From Lepiota brunneoincarnata (Eukaryota; Basidiomycota; Agaricomycetes; Agaricales; Agaricaceae), in contig JAEBUN010000004.1 of NCBI GenBank assembly GCA_023014365.1, positions 1-64,000 on the forward strand: a stretch of DNA of 64,000 bases, in the 5' to 3' direction. Shown piece by piece: positions 43,257 to 55,268 of this stretch. The position numbers were made by a program, and so were the translations under genes. Each line of letters begins with the position of its first letter. Within the stretch, counting starts at the first letter, position 1. The notes below the pieces were generated by a model. It saw nothing but the letters and a program-made list of their open reading frames with translations. It searched no databases and was not told the origin of the DNA.

Positions 43257-44941
43257 CATCCCTTCTTGGAAGTCAACCACCACCAACTTGCTTGCACAGC
43301 CACAAGCCAACCCCTTCATCGTTCTATACAATGAGCTCTAGTGGTCTGATCCTCAATCTTAACTTCCTACATGCATGCCTCCTAGGTCTACTCGCTCTAC
43401 TCAGGGAGTGGGGGCCCCTCCGCCAGCAGATCCTTCATTGCCAGACCCCCTTGCTATGGCTATCTCCCACACTCAGGATGCCCCCCCCCCCCCAGCTCCT
43501 CTTGACCCAGCTACAGCTCTGCATTGCAGGCTGCTGCCCCTGCTCTGGCTGCCAAGGCCCCCAAAAGGTCTTGCAAGTCCGTCATCTACCCAGATGATGC
43601 TCCAGTGATCCCTTGTCCCAAGTGCACCCATACACCTAAGCCCTCTGCCTCTTTCAGGCAGGATCTCAACCTCAAATTGGTCTCCGGTTCTGCCAGGATG
43701 GCAGTCAACACACCTAGCCCTGAGCTGTCCCCTGGCCCTACCTTCACCACGGATGAGGAGGAGGATCCCAACTTTGTCCCCACCTTTCTTGCTCTTTCCC
43801 ACAGTCTTGCGGATGTAGAGGGTGAGACTGGGATCATGGCAAACGCACTCGACATGGTCGCCCTTTGGCTGGAGAGAGCCAAGAGGACATGTCTTTCTGA
43901 GGGTGGCAGTGTGGAGGTCGCCCACTCTCTGGCCAGGCTCTTCCACAAGGTGGAGGAGCATGACTGGGATGATATCCCCTTTACGGAGGGCAAGCGCACC
44001 CATAGGCTCCATGAGTGGGCCTCTGAGGTGTATGGTCTGTCCAGGCCGAGCACCCCTACCCCTGCACAAGGGAAGGGCAAACAGCCAGACTCTGCTGCAG
44101 CTGCTGCCCCTGTTGGGGTGGTGGGCAGTATGCAGGCCCCCTCTCCTAGGACCTCTGTGGCTCCTATGGAGGTGGATGGTGCTTCATGGGCTGGTGGCTC
44201 TCCCCGCCCCCCCATGGAGGGCAACTTCCCCCTACCTCCCCCCCCAGCGGAGGATTTGGGGCATTTCCCTGTGGGGTATGCACATCCTGCACCTACCCAG
44301 CAATTCTTCAGGAACCTGGCCTGCATGGGGTTGGGCAATCCTGTCCCAGTGGCTTGCAACCCCAGTGCGGGGCAGTGTCCATCTTGCATCAGGGCGGTGC
44401 ATGCTGCCCCTGTTCCCCCACTATCAGCAGTGGACAGGGCTTGGTTGGCTGCTAGGCCACCCCTTGGTCCCCCCCCCACGCGTCAACTTGGCTACCAAGC
44501 CTCATTCCCTGCCCTGTTCTTACGCGGCTACAGCTGTCTCCTCCCCATCAGGTCTTGTTGACCTGGTGTGTGCTCTCCCAGGGCTGCCTTCTCATAAGGT
44601 GGTCTTGTTTCATTGGCAGGCAGCGGCCACCCAGCAGCCACCCAAGGCTCCCAAGCCTAGGATGACCATATTCAGACCTTCGCGCAAGCAGGTCATGCTC
44701 ACCCTCGCAGGGGGCAGTCTCCCAGTTAATCTGGGCCCCGTCATCTGCGCAGAGATTCATCAGGTGGCTGCCACCACTCTGGCTTCTGCAGGCTCACTTG
44801 TTTGCATTGAGCGGGTCCAGCAGATGGATGCACATGTAGCATGCTACACCACCACTGTGCCCAGTGAACTGGACATTGGCACTATCAGGAATGCGGTCCT
44901 GCATGAACTGGCCTCAGGCTGTCATGGACACGAACCTTCCT
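43257..44941 (+). mobile_element. L9: LINE-A with intact 5' end, cut by L10
   Basis: It starts CATCCCTTCTTGG, the common LINE-A 5' end. ORF1 starts at ATG 43375, with frameshifts in C homopolymers near 43484-43496 and near 44470. It stops at 44941 in the ORF1 conserved domain, where L10 starts. Confidence 0.88.
43375..44941 (+). pseudogene. L9 ORF1, broken and truncated
   Basis: The ORF1 N-terminus MPPRSTRSTQGVGAPPP changes frame in the C run, continues open from about 43524 to 44480, and changes frame again in a second C run. Conserved LPVNLGPVICAEIH and CYTTTVPSELDIGTIRNAV are visible. The zinc knuckles are lost at the L10 insertion. Confidence 0.82.
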
Positions 44942-45826
44942 CATCCCTTCTTGGACTTCAACCACCACAAACTTGGTGCACAGCCACAGCCTACCCCTAC
45001 TCAACATCCTCTGCAATGAGCTCTTGTAGTCTGATCGCCGATCTTAAAGTCTAACGCGCATGCCTCCTAGGTCCACTTGCTCTACTCAGAGGGTGGGAGC
45101 CCCCCCACCAGCGGTTCCTTCGTCGCCGGACCCTCTCGCCATGGCTATCATCCACACTCAGGATGCCCCCCCCGGCTCCTCTTGCCCTGGCTACAGCTCT
45201 GCGTCACAGGCTGTGGCCCCTGCTCTGGCTGCCAAAGCCCCCAAAAGGCCTTGTGAGTCCGCTGTCTACCTGGATGACACTCTGGTGACTCCCCGTCCCA
45301 AGTGCACCCACATGCCCAAGCCATCTGCCTCCTTCAGGCAGGACCTTGACCTCAAATTGGTCTCCAGTTCAGCCAGGATGGCGATCAACACCCCTGGCCC
45401 TGAGCCGTCCCCCGGCCCCACTTTTGACATGGATGAGGAGGAGGATCCTGACTTTGTCCCTACCTTTCTCACCCTCTCTTGCAGTCTTGCAAATGTGGAA
45501 GGTGAGGCTGGGATCGTGGCGGACACACTCAATATGGTTGCCCTCTGGCTGGAGAGAGCCAGCAGGGCCCCTTTCTCTGAGGGCAGCAGGCCGGAGGTCA
45601 CCCGCTCCCTGGCCAGGCTCTTCCACGAGGTGGAGGAGCACAACTGGGATGATGTCCCCTTCACGGAGGGCGAGCGCACCCATAGGCTCCATGAGTGGGC
45701 CTCTGAGGTGTATGGTCTGTCCAGGCCAAGCACCCCTACCCCTGCGCAAGGGAAGGGCAAACGGCCAGACTCTGCTGCGGCGGCTGCCCCTGTTGGGGTG
45801 GTAGGCAGTATGCACACCCCCTCTCT
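44942..45826 (+). mobile_element. L10: LINE-A 5' end, cut by L11
   Basis: It starts CATCCCTTCTTGGAC inside L9. ORF1 is open from ATG 45060 to the L11 poly(T) at 45827, about 255 codons of the Pro/Ala-rich N-terminal half (MPPRSTCSTQRVG ... SAAAAAPVGVVGSM). The remainder should lie beyond E2, outside the window. Confidence 0.87.
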
Positions 45827-45977
45827 TTTTATTTTTATTTTTTTTTTAAATCTCCAATTTATTATGTGGGCCGCGAAGGGAGGCTGTGTGCAGCAACGGG
45901 GGTTAGGAGTCAGTTCCCACGTAAATCCCTACACACCATCCAAAGATGGCGGGGGAATAACCAACGCCCCAGCCTGG
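45827..45977 (-). mobile_element. L11: LINE-A 3' end fragment
   Basis: A poly(T) at about 45827-45847 is followed by about 130 bp of the LINE-A 3' UTR on the minus strand. The homology ends at 45977, where E2 begins. The rest of L11 may resume after E2. Confidence 0.8.
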
Positions 45978-47277
45978 TAATATGCCAATTTCACGCCTAT
46001 ACATGAATTCCATACTCCGGAACAATTCTCTACATAGAATCATTGGCTATATCATTAAAGAACTCTATAGAGGATTGGTACTATATCCCGTAGTAGCCAG
46101 TTCGACCAAATTGAGGATACTCGAGCCTCGGACGTGTTCAACCCAGTTCATTATCACTAAGCTTAGTGAACCAAGCTATCAGAACGCTCTCCAGAGGGAT
46201 TCAGGACTCTACATAGCCTATCGAGTATACCCCGGTCACATCAAGGGACCTTACGAGCAGTTTTCTGATGAACCTGAATGCGTTTGAACATAAAAGAATG
46301 TACCTAGTGGCTGTCGCAGGCATATTATGTCTATAGCAAGTTCAATAATGATGACCGGACCATGGAACGGAATGTCCAACATTTGGGAGGCAATACCCAA
46401 TGCCCAAAACCCTAGAAATATCAAAGACTCCTAATTAACAAGTGCTTTGTGGTCCCGGCACTTCGGTATACTGCTTAACTGAGATTAATTACAACAGATC
46501 AAGGGATTGTCCATCCACTATATATTCCGATCATAATTGATCCAGAAACTTAACGTGCTCGCGTGGACGCAGAATAATGCAGACGAGCACGGAACACATC
46601 TGGCTGGATTTCCATTCATTAATCAGAGAAAAACCCATAACCCAGGGTGAGGTAGAAATGCTGCCGAACCTTCCAAAATGTTCTACAGTGCCTGTAACAA
46701 TTAAGCTTATTGTTTTCTATTTCATATTTACTATCTCTCATATGTATCTAAACAATATAAATACGGTCGCACTTGTTCATGGAGAAGAGAGAGGTCTCAC
46801 CCCCGCTTCCACATGCAAGTCTGTGAGCCGTGATCAAGAATGGTTTCAGAGGGCTATTTAGTGTGCGTCGTTAAGTGTGATTTCTTTGGTCATTGACCAA
46901 CCCAGAGACAGAGACAGAGACCAGAGTTCAGAGTTTAGAGTTCCAGAGTGCTAGAGACAGAGACAGAGACAGAGACCAGAGTTCAGAGACCAGAGACCAG
47001 AGACCAGAGACCCAGCGCTTTGAATTGACAGGGCTTGTCCTTTCATTGTTGCACTGTATGGCTAAGATAACTTCAACGGCTGTTCGTTAACCTCTAAAAA
47101 CACTACTCTCTTGAATTTTGCTGTTAGAATGCACCCCCAGAACACCCTAAAAGATGAAACTGTTCTTTATCTATCTCATTCCACTTGTATTAGCTTAAGC
47201 TTATCGAATTGTGGCTAAGCTTAGTGAAAACAAGCCCACTATCTATATTAAAACCTACAAAAGTTTCTACCTTTTCA
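45978..47277 (+). repeat. E2 5' LTR
   Basis: The right end, TTTCA at 47273-47277, is fixed by the following PBS and matches the E1 LTR end. The left end is less sure: LINE homology stops at 45977, but a TG start at 45975 is also possible. It carries TAAGCTTA palindromes at 46158, 46702, 47196 and 47216, and a TATA candidate AATATAAATACGG at about 46755-46767. Confidence 0.7.
46902..47012. repeat. CAGAGA/CCAGAGA microsatellite in the E2 LTR
   Basis: Repeated AGAGACAGAGAC and GAGACCAGAGACC units in two blocks. Part is duplicated (ACAGAGACCAGAGTTCAGAG occurs twice). Confidence 0.85.
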
Positions 47278-47279
47278 TC

Positions 47280-47298
47280 TGGAGCCCACCGCGAGGGG
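47280..47298 (+). promoter_or_regulatory. E2 primer-binding site
   Basis: TGGAGCCCACCGCGAGGGG lies two bases after the LTR end and differs from the E1 PBS at one position. Confidence 0.75.
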
Positions 47299-47661
47299 GG
47301 GTTTTTCAGTTGAATTTCATGAGACAAACACCAAAAGACTTGGACACTGGCCCGCCTTTCACCTGCGAAGCAGAAAAAGGTTCAAGCAAAGACTGTAAAG
47401 TCACCCAAAACGTCCTTCGAGAACAGTCTCAGGAAGGTCGACCCCCCAAAACAGAGAACTACTTGGAATTCCAATCGTCCAGAAGGTTCTGAAGGCCTTA
47501 TCACTGCTAGTACCTCTCGAAAGCGAAAAGATCCTGTTAACTCTTTAGCTGCGAACACAGCAAGTGGTTCAGCAGTTGCAGTATCGAGAGAAGTTGCACC
47601 ACCGACCTCTACTGCTCCCAGAATTACTATAAGGCTTCCAGCATCAGCTCACAACATAGCA

Positions 47662-48063
47662 CATATTCTGCACACCGAAAGCCAGGACAGTCAGACCGTT
47701 CCTACGCTAAGCTTAGCGTTTACAAACCAAAACTTGTTTCATATGAACCCTCCTGGTGCCTCTACGGTACCACAGATATCACAGTTAACTCCGACTGTAC
47801 AGACAAACCAAACTACGCCGTCTACGACGACTACAGCTAGTAAAATGGGACATGAGCATATGCCAATACTGCACACTGAAAATCAGGACAGTCAGACTGT
47901 TCCTACGCTAAGCTTAGCATTACCAAATCAAAACTCGTTTCATACGAACCCTCCTGGTGCCTCTACAGTACCAGAAATATCACAGTCAACTCCGACTGTA
48001 CAGACAAACCAAAATACGCTGTCAACAACAACTACAGCTAGAAAAATGGGACACGAGCGTATG
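47662..48063 (+). repeat. 201-bp tandem duplication within E2 gag
   Basis: Two units of 67 codons share HTE[S/N]QDSQTVPTLSLA and NPPGASTVP[Q/E]ISQ.TPTVQTNQ. Each holds one TAAGCTTA (47708 and 47909, 201 bp apart). Confidence 0.85.
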
Positions 48064-49517
48064 CCAATTCCCTTTAGCAATAATGCTCCCAGATGGGATG
48101 CATCAGAACCACAGACATTGAGAAATTATCTCTGGACACTGGAATGTCTCTTCACGATAACGAAAACAACAGATGAGGCAGAAAGAATAAATTGGGCAGT
48201 GTCGTATGTGGACCAGGATATCTGTGAAGAGTGGATGAGTTTTGCGGAGTTCCTAGCAGGAAGCTGGATAGGCTTCATAGAGAGATTAAAGAAAGAGTAC
48301 CCCAAGACTGTGGCAGCCAAGCAGGGTTCAGTGCAACGCTTGAGGGAACTCTGTGTAGAGAGTAGAGGCATTGCAATGAATGAGGAGCATAAAGTCTTGG
48401 ACTTTAAAAGGCAATTCATTCTCGAAGCAGAGAAGTGTCTGAAGTTGCCAGTGGTAGTCTCGAACCAAGAACTAGTCAAGTTATTTACGAGCGCACTGGA
48501 CTCAGTGTTCCAGGATGTACTCAATGCAAGATTAGTGATCACCGGGGCGCATAGAACTGCAAGCGATGGGTCGGCACTAACTGCGAAGGATTTACGTGAA
48601 GAGGACCCCTATGATTGGAGGATCGTCATGGATAAAGCCGTCAAAATTTCGATTGGCAAAACACTTATGCGATCCCTTCATCAGGATTTGAGGCCAGTAA
48701 ACTTGGCATCGATGAGCTATCCACCCACAACGTCCAGAACAGGGACTTATGACCTGGTAGTAAAGCAAGAGCTGCAAAGCTTAAAGCAGAAATTTCAGGA
48801 TGAAGTCTTGCAGATGGCAGGTGGCCTTGCTGAGCTTAAGGACCTCATGAATATCCAGGGGCATACCTTAAAATCATACTTAGAGAGCTTGGCAAAAGAC
48901 AGACATAATCATGCCAGTTATAATCACACTCAGAGGAATACCGGAAGTGGGTCAGCAGGGTCGCTTTCCAACCACAAGTGTTTCTACTGCTGGTTATTAG
49001 GGCATAGTTGGTTATTCTGCCCACACATGGAGGCAGATAAACAAGCTGGCTGAATTAGAGTTGAAGGGAACAAAATATATATGGGAGATGGCTCAAGTAT
49101 CCCTTGAGGAGAAGGGCCTATTAAAGAGAAAGTGGCAAAGTACTATGTGACAAAGGGACAACTCTTTGTTCAGATACCAGAACTGCCGGAGGTTAAGCCT
49201 GAGTTACTGCAAGTGCCAACGTCAGCGGTGTTTGCACAGAGAGCATTCCCGGGGTCAGAAAACCAAAGGTCACCAGCAGAAGAAGAAGTCCACTGTCTGA
49301 AGCAGTGCATGGAAATGTTGGAGACAGCTGCCATCCATGCTGGGAGTGCCCCAAAGGTTAAGCTTATGACCAGGAAGGAGGATAACGTCGAAATACAGTC
49401 TTTGGCCGAGCAATTGGCCCAGATACAGGCTAAGCTTAGCAGTTTGACGGATGGTACGCCCTCGGCAAGCCAGTATTTGGACACCAGAAGTGGCACGAAG
49501 ACTTGGAACTCGGAGTC

Positions 49518-49524
49518 GGGTTTC
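49518..49524 (+). promoter_or_regulatory. gag/pro -1 frameshift site GGGTTTC
   Basis: The heptamer is in the G_GGT_TTC phase and is followed by the gag stop TAA. The -1 frame continues L-K-S-S-R-K. It is the counterpart of 9870-9876 in E1. Confidence 0.68.
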
Positions 49525-50615
49525 TAAAGAGTTCGAGGAAGGAGCCGACTCTGAAGAAGAAGGTCGCCTTTGCCAGAGGACAGACTCCTGAGGACACGTC
49601 GGATTCTGAGCAATCAGAAGAATCAGAAAATGAGGAAATAGGGCAGACAACGGAGAAACCAATGCATGCTGCAGCAGGAGAATTACCATATAGAAATGTG
49701 AAACCACTGTGCCTGGTCATTGAGGTACTACCACTGCCTGTCAGAAGAATGGAACCATCCAAGAAGGAGCCTGCGTATAAGCACCAGGCCCCTATAGAGA
49801 GGAATGTCAATGTTGAGGAAGTACTCAGCAGGGTATTGAAGCAAGAAGCCTCAGTATCGCATGGAGAACTCTTGGCATTGTCACCGATATACAGGAATGC
49901 TTATAGAGAGCGCATTATGAGAAAATGGGTACCCACAAGTCAAAGCTTAATAGCAGGAGTAGGGCCTGAGGACAATGATACAGAAGATATAGAGATTAAT
50001 AGTGGGCCAGTACAAGTCATGATAACGGAGCTAGCAGATGGTCCTCGGAAGTATGATATGGTGCTCCAAGAAGGCTTGGCAACCCAAGCCTGGGTAGCTC
50101 AGGATCCAATCATGCAGTACTTGGAGTCACTGCCCCAAAGAAACAAGGGACGGCAAGTGTTTATTGCGAAAGAATGCGAGCCATTGAGAGTAGTGCCAAC
50201 TCTGATAAATGGGATTTGGCAGGAAGAGGCCTTGCTAGATAGCAGGTCACAGATTGTCTCCATGAGTCAGGAAGCGGCAATTGCATGTCAAGTTTCTTGG
50301 GACTCAGATACTACAATAAATTTGCAGAGTGCAAATGGGCAGGTTGAAAAGACTTGTGGATTGGCAAAGAACATAGGCTTTACCTGTGGGGGAGTCACAA
50401 TCTATTTGCAAGTTCACATTGTTCATAACCCCACGTATCAAGTACTCCTGGGACAACCCTTTGATGTAATGACGGCTAGCGAAGTCAGGAATAGCGCCAG
50501 TGGCAAGCAAACCTTGGTTATTACGGACCCAAATACTAGAGAAAGGGCTGTGTTACCAACTTATGCTTGAGGAGAGTGTAATCCTCTTAAGCTTAGGGAA
50601 AACAGTCAAAATTTT
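49524..50615 (+). pseudogene. E2 pro: aspartic protease, broken
   Basis: The frame begins at the slip site with an acidic linker (TSDSEQSEESENEE). It then has PYRNVKPLCLVIEVLPLPVR and a protease core with EEALLDSRSQIVSMSQEA. The catalytic D-S/T-G reads D-S-R, so the key Gly is lost. TGA at 50568-50570 replaces a CGA of E1. The frame then continues to the AAATTTT slip site at 50609-50615. Confidence 0.8.
50609..50615 (+). promoter_or_regulatory. pro/pol -1 frameshift site AAATTTT
   Basis: It is in the A_AAT_TTT phase. The -1 frame gives S-R-N-L-D-E-L, aligned with the E1 RT-frame start. Unlike E1, the zero-frame stop is a few codons further on. Confidence 0.72.
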
Positions 50616-52958
50616 CAAGAAACCTTGATGAGTTGACTGAGGGACAAAGAGAGGTGGCTTGTATAATAGACTATGATGATGAGAAGGGCCCTGTCGTTGC
50701 ACAAACACTAAGCTTAGCAAAAGGAAGCTTCTCAGAGGCCAAGCTACAGCTAATGTTCATTGACCAAGTCATACGCAATGAGGACTGCCCACAGGAAGAT
50801 AAAGCAACGGCGTTTATTGTGCCTAGAGCGCATCGCCAACGCACAGGATATGGAGGGTCAGGGAATAACTGTCTTTGAAACTGAAGGGGATGACGAAGAT
50901 ACTGTACAATGCCTGGCTGGGAAGAAATATAAACCAGTTGCTTTAAAAGTGAGGCCAGTGTTAGGTGATTTACTGGAGAAATTCAGGATAAAACAAGAAA
51001 TAAAAGGGGATCCACTGGCAGGAATGCCTAAGCTTAGCATGCATCCACCAGAGTTTGCCCCAACAGGCAGATATATGGAGGAGTGTAAGCTTAAGCTGGA
51101 TGAAGCCCATGCAGGGGATTTCTTGAGAGAAAGCTGATGCACCAGGTCATGATGCTTCAAGAAAGGGCATTCACATGGACAGATGAGGAGAGGGGATGTT
51201 TTAGGGAAGACTTCTTCCCGCCGATTGAGATACCGATGGTAGAACATACTCTGTGGGTTGAGAAGCCCATTCTGATTCCACCAGCGATCTATGATGAAGT
51301 TTGTGCCATTATAAAGAGAAAGATTAGTGCTGGTGTATATGAGCCGTCGAACTCATCCTATAGATCCAGATGGTTCTGTGTGGTAAAGAAAGATGGGAAA
51401 AGTTTGAGACTGGTACACAGCTTGGAACCGCTGAACAGAGTGACAATAGCGCATTCAGGACTGCCACCAGCAACGGAAGATTTGGCAATGCACTTCACAG
51501 GCAGAGCTTGCAGAGGCATTCTGGACTTATATGTTGGCTATGACAAGCGACTGTTAGCTGAGTCATCTCAGGACTTAACAACATTCCAGACGCTTTTTGG
51601 AGCGCTATGCTTAGTGACATTACCCATGGGATGGACCAATTCAGTGCCTATATTTCATGAGGATGTAACAGCGATCCTAGCCAGTGAGATACCAGAATAC
51701 ATGATGCCGTACATAGATGATGTACCTATCAGAGGACCCAAAACTAGATATGAGTTGCCAGATGGCATGGAAGAGACGCTGAAAGAAAGCCCAGGGATCT
51801 GACAATTTGTATGGGAACACATGCAGATGGTCAATAGGATTCTACAGAGGATGAAATACGTAGGAGGAACCTTCTCTGGGCCCAAGACGACTATCTGTGC
51901 TGATGAAATCACCGTAGTGGGTTTTGAATGCTCTTATAAAGGACGGTTGCCTGCCACAGACACCATTGGGAAGATATTAAGATGGGGGGATTGTGAGAAT
52001 GTCTCCGAGCTAAGGGGTTTTCTAGGAACAGCTATGTGCTGCAGGAATCATATCCCGAAGTTCATAGCCATTGCTGCACCTCTATATGAAAAGCTTAAGA
52101 AAGGGCAAGAGTTTGAATGGGGAGAAAATGAACGGAAAGCACAGCAGGAGCTGAAAGATGCAATTCAATGCTGTTTCCCAACCAGGAACCCCGGATTCCC
52201 AAGTAAACAACCCATAGTAGTAGCCATGGATACCTCATGGAGGGCGGTAGGATACTACATATATCAGCGAGATGGAGAAGACGCTAAGCTTATACATTAT
52301 GTGAAGTTTGGGTCAATATTATTGGATGAAAGACAGCAGAGATACTCTCAGCCCAAGCGAGAGCTATGCGGCTTAAGAATGGTGCTGAAACAAGAGAAAT
52401 ATTTACTGTGGGGATCAAGAAACTTAGTGGTGGAAACAGATGCGAAGTTTCTCTTTGGGATGTTAAACAACCCAGGAAAGCTCCCAAACGCTACAGTAAA
52501 CCACTGGGTGGACTTCATTAGGTCATTTCACTTCACGCTAGTACACAAAGAAGGGAAGATCTTTGGACCGGATGGACTGTCCAGGTGATGCTACTATCCT
52601 GGTGATGAGACAGCCCATCGCTTCGACGATGGATCCAAGGATGAGGGAGAGGAGTTTGAACTGATCAAAGAAGATCCAGGGGCCACAGATCCTTTACCCT
52701 TGGAAGCCTTCTGCGATGAGATCAACAGTTGCTCTGGCTTCAACCAGGGTCTGGTGCATGATGTGTATGATTTTGAGTATGAGCTGGATCAAGCTTGGGA
52801 AGAGTACTTGGATGAACAACAGGCTAAGCTTAGGGTTATAGAAGACCCAGCCTGTCCAGAAAACCATCGACAAGTACTAAGCTTAATGATGGATGTCAGG
52901 TTAGTGCCAGATTTCGAAGAAGAAAAGTTGACTCAGATAGAGGAAGCATATGATGAGT
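50615..52958 (+). pseudogene. pol: E2 pol, RT and RNase H part, broken
   Basis: After the slip site the frame is EVACIIDYDDEKGPVV; frameshifts occur near 50860 and 51137. RT blocks are SRWFCVVKKDGKSLRLVHS, LDLYVGYDKRLL, TLPMGWTNSVPIFHEDV and PYIDDVPIRGP (about 51705-51735). The thumb/connection segment deleted in E1 is present here. It holds VWEHMQMVNRILQRMKYVGG and FLGTAMCCRNHIPKF. A stop is at 51800-51802. RNase H shows VAMDTSWRAVGYYIYQRD and ELCGLRMVL. TGA at 52586-52588 replaces CGA. LINE L12 interrupts pol in the linker before integrase. Confidence 0.9.
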
Positions 52959-53076
52959 CATCCCTTCTTGGACTTCAACTGCCACCATCTCGCTGCACAG
53001 CCACCGCCTACCCCTACTCACTCTACTCTGCAATGAGCTCTGCTAGCCCAATCATTGATCTTAAAGTCCTACGCAC

Positions 53077-55268
53077 ATGCCTCCAAGGTCTACTTGCTTC
53101 ACTCAGGGGGCGGGAGCTCCTCAGCCGGTGGATCCTTTGTTGCCGGACCCTCTCGCCATGGCTCCATCTCGCACTCAGGCTGCCCCCCCCAGCGCCTCCC
53201 AACCTCACTACAGCTCTGCATCACAGGCTGCAGTCCCTGCTCCAGCTGCTGAGGCCCCCAAAAGGCCTCACAAGTCTGCCGTTTACCCGGATGACGCCCC
53301 GGTGACCCCTTGTCCCAAGCGTACCCGCACGCCCGAGCCCTCTGCCCCTTTGAGGCAGGAGCTTGACCTTGAATTGGTCTCCAGTTCCTCCAGGATGGCC
53401 ATTGACCCTGGAGCCAAGCCGTCTCCCAGCCCCACCTTCATGGAGCAGGAGGACCCCAACTTCATCCCCACCTTCCTCGCCCTTTCCCACAATCCTGCGG
53501 ATGTAGAGGGTGAGGCTGGAATCATGGCAGACGCTCTCGATGTGGTAGCGCTGTGGCTGGAGAGAGCCAAGCGCGCCAAACTCTCTGATGGTGGCAGCGC
53601 GGAGGTTACCCGCTCCCTGGCCAGGCTCTTTCACAAGGTGGAAGAGCATGACTGGGACGACATCCCCTTCTTGGAGGGTGAGTGCACCCAGAGGCTCCAC
53701 GAGTGGGCCTCTGAGGTGTATGGTCCATCCAGGCTGAGCACCCCTACCCCTGCGCAAGGGAAGGGCAAACGGCTGGACTCTACTGCACCTGCTGCCCCTG
53801 TTGGGGTGGCGGGCAGTATGCACGCCCCCTCTCCTAGGGCCTCGGTGGCTCCTATGGAGGTGGATGGCGCTCCTCGGGCAGGTGGCTCACGCCGCACCCC
53901 CTGAGAGGGTAACCTCCCCCTGCCTCCTGCTCCGGCAGAGGATTTGGGATGTTTTCCTGCTGGGTATGTGCGTCCTGCACCTACCCAGCAATTCTTCAGG
54001 AACCTGGCCCACATGGGGTCGGGCAATCCTGTCCCAGTGGCTCGTAACCCCGGTTTGGGGCAGTGGCCATCTCACATCAGGGCAGCGCAGGCTGCCCTCG
54101 TTCCTCCGCTGTCGGCGGCAGACAAGGCTCGGTTGGCTGCAAGGCCGCCCCCCGGTCCCCCCCCCCTGCACGTCAACTTGGCTACCAAGCCTCGTTCCCC
54201 GCCCCACTCTTATGTGGCTGGGGCTGTCTCGTCCCCATCGGGTCTCGTCGACCTGGCACGTGCTCTCCCAGGGCTGCCTTCTCACAAGGTGGTCTTGTTC
54301 CATCGGCAGGCGGCGGCCGCCCAACAGCCACCCAAGGCTCCCAAGCCTAGGATGACTACATCTGGACCTTCGCGCAAGCAGGTCATGCTCACCCTTGCAG
54401 GGGGCGGTCTCCCAGCTAATCTGGGCCCCATCATCTGCGTGGAGATTCATCGGGTGGCAGCCGCCGCCCTGGTGTCTGCGGGCTTGCTTGTTTGCATCGA
54501 GCGGGTCCAGCAGATGGACTCACATGTAGCTTGCTACACCACCGCCGTGCCCAGCAAACTGGACATCAGCACCATCAGGAACACGGTCCGCATGAACTGG
54601 CCCCAGGCCGTCATGGACGCGAACCTCCCTCAGTCGAAGAGCTACCTCAAGCTCCTCAACACGCCTATGTTCCAGGGCGGGCAGCCCTGGCTCACGCCCA
54701 ACAGGGTGGCGAGGCCATGCAGCGCTCTGTGTGGTCTGAGTATTTCGTGCTGGCTACCAGGCCTCGCATTGTCAAGAACTCGTGCGCCGCTGACACAGCG
54801 ACCGTGTTCTTCGAGATCTGGGACTTTCAACAGGGTTCCAACGCGAAGACCATCTCTCGACGGGTCATCACTATTGATGGCACTCCATGCAGGATTATTC
54901 CTGCAAAGGCCAACCCCAGTGTCCCCCTCTGCCAGTGTTGCTGAAAGTGGGGGCACCCTTCTCTAGCCTGCCGACATGAGGCTATCTGCTGCTCTCATTG
55001 CAGCGGTCTGCATTCCCCGGCTAACCACCGGGTGTTTGCGGCATGTTGCAGGGGGCAGCCTAACCATAGGCCACCCATTGCCCCCACCCCCGCTGACTGC
55101 CCCTGCCCTCACGCCCCTGTTTGCGTGAACTGCGGTGGCGCTCATGCTGCTTCAGCCTCAGCCTGCCCGTTCTGGGCTCACCGCTTTGATAGGGAGTGGA
55201 TTGAGCGCTGGTACAATTCTCCAGTAAGGGTCCATTCCCCACCGCGTCAACCTCGCTTACCCCAATGA
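53077..55268 (+). pseudogene. L12 ORF1: zinc-knuckle RNA-binding protein, broken
   Basis: It starts MPPRSTCFTQGAG at 53077. TGA at 53902-53904, a one-base deletion near 54708 and TGA at 54942-54944 (TGG in other copies) break it. The N-terminal half is Pro/Ala-rich with a helical DVVALWLERAKRAK segment. The middle domain contains LPANLGPIICVEIH and YTTAVPSKLDISTIRN. The C-terminus has knuckles CQCC.KWGHPSLAC, CSHCSGLH and CVNCGGAHAASASAC. The final CAA-TGA overlaps the ORF2 ATG (ATGA), suggesting coupled termination and reinitiation. Confidence 0.88.

Larger units (their letters stand above)
47323..49527 (+). pseudogene. gag: E2 gag, broken
   Basis: The frame is open from 47323 without an ATG until 47734, as in E1 where gag also lacks an early ATG. 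It starts Pro/Thr-rich with a 67-codon tandem duplication. The capsid-like part resembles E1 (WDASEPQTLRNYLWTLECLF ..). A CCHC knuckle, CFYCWLLGHSWLFC, is at about 48982-49020. TGA at 49051-49053 and a TGA near 49108 interrupt it. The frame then continues to TAA at 49525-49527, ending GF-stop like E1 at the slip site. Confidence 0.85.

Noticed and set aside
43586..44479. 297-codon minus-strand open frame
   Set aside because: It is a shadow of L9 ORF1; the low-complexity Pro/Ala/Gly sequence has no domain and the plus strand matches ORF1 of other copies.
46921..47010. Possible CRISPR-like or minisatellite array
   Set aside because: The units are irregular 6-7 bp purine repeats without spacers, a plain microsatellite in an LTR of a eukaryotic element.
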